Of a stretch of 32,541 nt of DNA, positions 30,601 to 32,541 are shown one piece after another. The stretch covers positions 1-32,541 of the IMG/VR virus record IMGVR_UViG_3300028883_000101, one strand, 5' to 3'. This DNA is from a virus. The translations under genes were made by a program, and so were the position numbers. The notes under the pieces are model-generated. The model was not told the origin of the DNA and searched no databases. It saw only the letters and a list, made by a program, of their open reading frames with translations. The stretch's first letter is position 1, and each line of letters opens with the position of its first letter.

Positions 30601-32541
30601 GCGGCAGGGCCTGTAGATAATTTTAGAAAAATCCTCTGGCTCCACTATAGCACAGCGCTAGAAGAAATAGTGGGTTGGTGTTTTCGCAGAGATCGACTCC
30701 TGGCTGATCCCGATGGAGTAAGTGGAGTTGGAATCCCCTGTCACGAAGTTTTTGTATACTCGGGGACTAATTCTCTCAAAATCATTGACCATGACATAGC
30801 GGATAGTATGTATACTGACTCCGTTGGTTTTGTTGGGTTCTGCGATACACAAGGTAACTTTGCTACTGATATTGCTCCTCCCGGTACTTCTAATGCTCTG
30901 TGGTATTTTAGAGTTAAGAAGGTCTCGGTAGGAGGAGGAAAGTTCGAGTACATCGGTGAAGACATTGTTATGAACTGTGCTTACCTTGATGGTAGCGGTA
31001 ATATCATTGCAGGAGAATACTGGGACAATGCAGACTCCCCCGATGAGTCGACTCCACTTTATCCGGGGGAACATTATCTGGGGGCAAAGGTTGCGGTCTC
31101 TGCTTTGGTAGATAAGGGGTTGACTACTGAGCGGGAAGCCATCTTCTCTTCTTTCGATCAAGCCCTCTCTTATTTCCACATTGGTAAAGAAGCCCGAGAT
31201 AGCCTGGGTGATTCTACGTGGGACTTTTTCAAATTGGATGATCGGGAAGTAGATCCCATCATTCAAGTAGCAGATTTCACAGGACTAACTGTTTTCGATG
31301 CTATTGCCCAGCTTGCTAGGGCTAACAACTTCATTTTCGGTTTCGATATTAATGAGTTTTTCATGGTGGATCGAGATACTACTTCTCTAACCCATACATT
31401 TGACTCAGCCCTGGGTGAGATAAAGGATATCACCAAACAGCAGATTGATAACATTAAGAACGTTATCACCATCCAGCCTTATACTCCTCAAGTTCAGGAT
31501 TTGGATTGGGAAGTCACTCATGTGGGTACAGAAGAGGACCTTGCTGATGAGGAATTGTTTAACGGTGATTTAGTGATCACGGTTAAAACCCACAAAGAGC
31601 TTTCCATGAACTTCATCTGCTCCCGTAAAGGTCGTCTGATTCTGGATAGAGAAGGAGACCCCAGCGAGGACACTACTATTATTCCCGTAGACGCCTTGAA
31701 TGACCCCGAGGAACGGTACACCCCCTTCTTTAAATTCAAGACTAATGCTCCGTTGAAGAAGGTTATTCTGATGCGGAATTTAGCTGCTGACGATACTACT
31801 GTTTATACCAATACGGTATTTACGGGCGGTAGCGACCCTATTCAGGTCGGGGATGCAATCATTTTTACACACCCTACTACTTTTGTACAATTCGGAAGAA
31901 TTATCACGGATATCGATACTACTAACAGTGAAATTACTATTGAAGGAGGCCCAGGGTTTGCGGTAGAGAAAGGCATGCCCTTGGATGTAGTAACCACCTC
32001 GATAGGGACGTTTCAAGATATTAACGGTAATACCAAGATTCACGACTATGCAAATACCTGGTCTGACCAAGGGGTTTGTGTTATTACCTCAGCCCCTACC
32101 CTTACTACGGGATTAGCTAATGAGCCGGGCTCAGGATTTACTAAATTCACAGTTAATAATATTGCGCCTTTTAGGGGTTTTAAGTTCAGGCATTATAATG
32201 CAGATGGGTATCGGTATTACCCCTTCTTAATCACGACTCAAAACTCTATTGGTTTTGCTAGTGGGACTCAGTCTTTGCCGAAGGGAGCTCTTTCTACCAC
32301 TCCTGCTCAAGGTACCCCCTCCTCTTGGATTTGGGATGTAGACGAGGATACTCGAACGATTTACTTAAACGGACGTAATGACTTGTTTGTTCAGGGAGAT
32401 GTACTAAACGTCCACTTTGCGATGCCCCCAGCCACCCTGATTAAGCAACTCTCTACACAAGGTCGAAGTGATTACGAGCCTCCGCCGTACCAAAGCCTCA
32501 CAACTGACTTCCCCAGCGGGCTCGCACATTTCCATTGGTAT
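27610..32541 (+). CDS. Giant tail hub/tip protein with large beta-rich insertion (3' partial)
   Basis: Open from ATG 27610 (GAGG 7 bases upstream) to the window end: 1644 codons with no stop. Residues about 50-150 (AVMKIKSHAKTLQDDQAERV, SYILNRLLEQVF) and 1212-1300 (REVDPIIQVADFTGLTVFDA, FGFDINEFFMVDRD, IKNVITIQPY) resemble tail hub / Tal-gp27-type proteins, which form the tip ring. Between them lies about 1000 residues: a kelch/propeller-like blade (YIYVGLGGRVEDSES, LWKYHIDTNTW at about 190-230), a jelly-roll-like part (about 434-520) and further blade-like repeats (YPIAGCADATGTFYISAVES, VGFVGFCDTQGNFATDIAPP). After 1300 it is beta-sandwich-like. It would read host surface sugars and possibly trigger DNA release. 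The C-terminus is outside the window. Confidence 0.75.
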   Translation, partial: MARVEEIRPPIREDQRVERFWDQPLQDQLYTEGGYKAVFPPTKGGGGTSWQNKEIVIGLEVQYADGSREEVEVVGGVVDKIQTQRSSTTAVMKIKSHAKTLQDDQAERVRDGSRWYENERLSYILNRLLEQVFRDADGNLPLDKRAKANKLKLNTIDGEVGYWSLGKPPGWDGETYTPDTNAYPVTSLCTGPDRDYIYVGLGGRVEDSESYSPQLWKYHIDTNTWTFLQETDPAGSSGVGDDDTTYAQIHNLFYNTEDGYLYGVLWRDWADSEDSITEADTPHLDWMAPPARIFWFKEGQPFLDHDTYSHKIDNFWTGQWDFREMFMTDKNLNTQVSYDGGTGGTVSGSEPHNDGQPDKATPLAGVGNFSAFKYIMLPTPDGDHAMLPEGVSNIEHRRQVHRYWPQPSWNNWYNDVVTADWNDLGTGELIPTTPTNANTQWTNASGATPPDGWSTYGNDSANTTYSVTNGVLTMNVGSGSDKLDRCQLVHTLVERNMTVFRIRVEGLSGGQVFVGGTPVGIGGSGYFDWWKTQGPLGFPWGGAIGADGDYYFTYLQSNAIPNMGAQGQFDEQSSAYLDMFACLGISFAPNSYTSPLQINNLSVAVARYWDRSHEEKYSAGENIPITGFSKIVVCTYISPSSHKAEYGPYFDSYANNSVNQYSSRNAVPDLGDDLNMEYFLEFNFIAQDRSLIEAGMNSACWNGLWGPSYAEEGVAPDNTSRFIIGTDESAPGVGAVNEEKIITVAPDFYEANAANMVIGQNANLYGNPEHYIGARKGHGYGSVQVIPIGEPAMWHTSEDNYEISGAVRYTNGQQGFFCFSQEADDGNGLILFAQFDGESDATASRRNRWGPDNYQHLGIKYSVMKCSDHSVTDFYQGTTHAVGGTILTKRSNTNPPYHTTDQYDAIYPIAGCADATGTFYISAVESITYETKSASGAQVGKNYLFCWEPGTDPLPAIGSWPSPYTKWTSTSDASVYNTDGVSTCYGNLSDNYYGATGAAGPVDNFRKILWLHYSTALEEIVGWCFRRDRLLADPDGVSGVGIPCHEVFVYSGTNSLKIIDHDIADSMYTDSVGFVGFCDTQGNFATDIAPPGTSNALWYFRVKKVSVGGGKFEYIGEDIVMNCAYLDGSGNIIAGEYWDNADSPDESTPLYPGEHYLGAKVAVSALVDKGLTTEREAIFSSFDQALSYFHIGKEARDSLGDSTWDFFKLDDREVDPIIQVADFTGLTVFDAIAQLARANNFIFGFDINEFFMVDRDTTSLTHTFDSALGEIKDITKQQIDNIKNVITIQPYTPQVQDLDWEVTHVGTEEDLADEELFNGDLVITVKTHKELSMNFICSRKGRLILDREGDPSEDTTIIPVDALNDPEERYTPFFKFKTNAPLKKVILMRNLAADDTTVYTNTVFTGGSDPIQVGDAIIFTHPTTFVQFGRIITDIDTTNSEITIEGGPGFAVEKGMPLDVVTTSIGTFQDINGNTKIHDYANTWSDQGVCVITSAPTLTTGLANEPGSGFTKFTVNNIAPFRGFKFRHYNADGYRYYPFLITTQNSIGFASGTQSLPKGALSTTPAQGTPSSWIWDVDEDTRTIYLNGRNDLFVQGDVLNVHFAMPPATLIKQLSTQGRSDYEPPPYQSLTTDFPSGLAHFHWY

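Noticed and set aside
30658-31266. 202-codon open frame on the - strand near the window end
   Set aside because: It lies opposite the continuous giant tail-protein frame, which has no stop from 27610 to 32541; regarded as a shadow.

Overview
The window is a stretch of a tailed double-stranded DNA bacteriophage genome. All genes lie on the + strand, stop and start codons commonly overlap (ATGA or TAATG), Shine-Dalgarno sites are strong (AAGGAGG type), and the order terminase, portal, protease/scaffold, major capsid, connectors, tail tube, tail chaperone, tape measure, tail tip is the standard virion module. The tube protein, the tail chaperone with its -1 frameshift, the 1616-residue tape measure and the absence of a sheath gene point to a long non-contractile tail (siphovirus). 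The host cannot be named from the sequence; the Shine-Dalgarno sites and terminators only say a bacterium. No tRNA, integrase, CRISPR array or insertion sequence was seen.

Layout. Positions 1-2274 hold the 3' part of a tail-fibre gene with a self-cleaving S74 chaperone, followed by two small genes. Positions 2340-3792 hold two tandem paralogues of unknown role and a small gene, ending at a terminator-like hairpin. Positions 3907-8469 are the packaging module: a zinc-motif small-terminase candidate, a complete CheY-like receiver domain, a small membrane protein, and a large terminase split into an ATPase gene (5569-6516) and a nuclease gene (7459-8469). A DEDDh exonuclease and a DUF5675-type protein sit between the two halves. 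Positions 8448-14010 carry the portal, three small genes including a minimal HNH protein, a protease-scaffold fusion with a second internal start for scaffold alone, a decoration-protein candidate and the major capsid protein, closed by a strong terminator. Positions 14061-14277 are AT-rich non-coding DNA with inverted and repeated motifs. Positions 14278-18883 carry connector and tail-terminator candidates (the latter internally duplicated), the tail tube protein and the gpG/gpGT chaperone pair made by -1 slippage on A AAA AAA. Positions 18896-27623 carry a morphogenesis-like protein, the tape measure, a distal-tail-like protein and a LamG-like protein. From 27610 to the window end runs one open frame of at least 1644 codons, which looks like a tail hub split by a very large beta-rich insertion.

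The genes build and fill a capsid (terminase, portal, protease, scaffold, capsid), join it to a tail (connectors, terminator), and build the tail around the tape measure with a carbohydrate-binding, receptor-reading tip. The most unusual features are the split terminase with its two-gene in-frame insert, the receiver domain within the packaging operon, and the interrupted giant hub protein.
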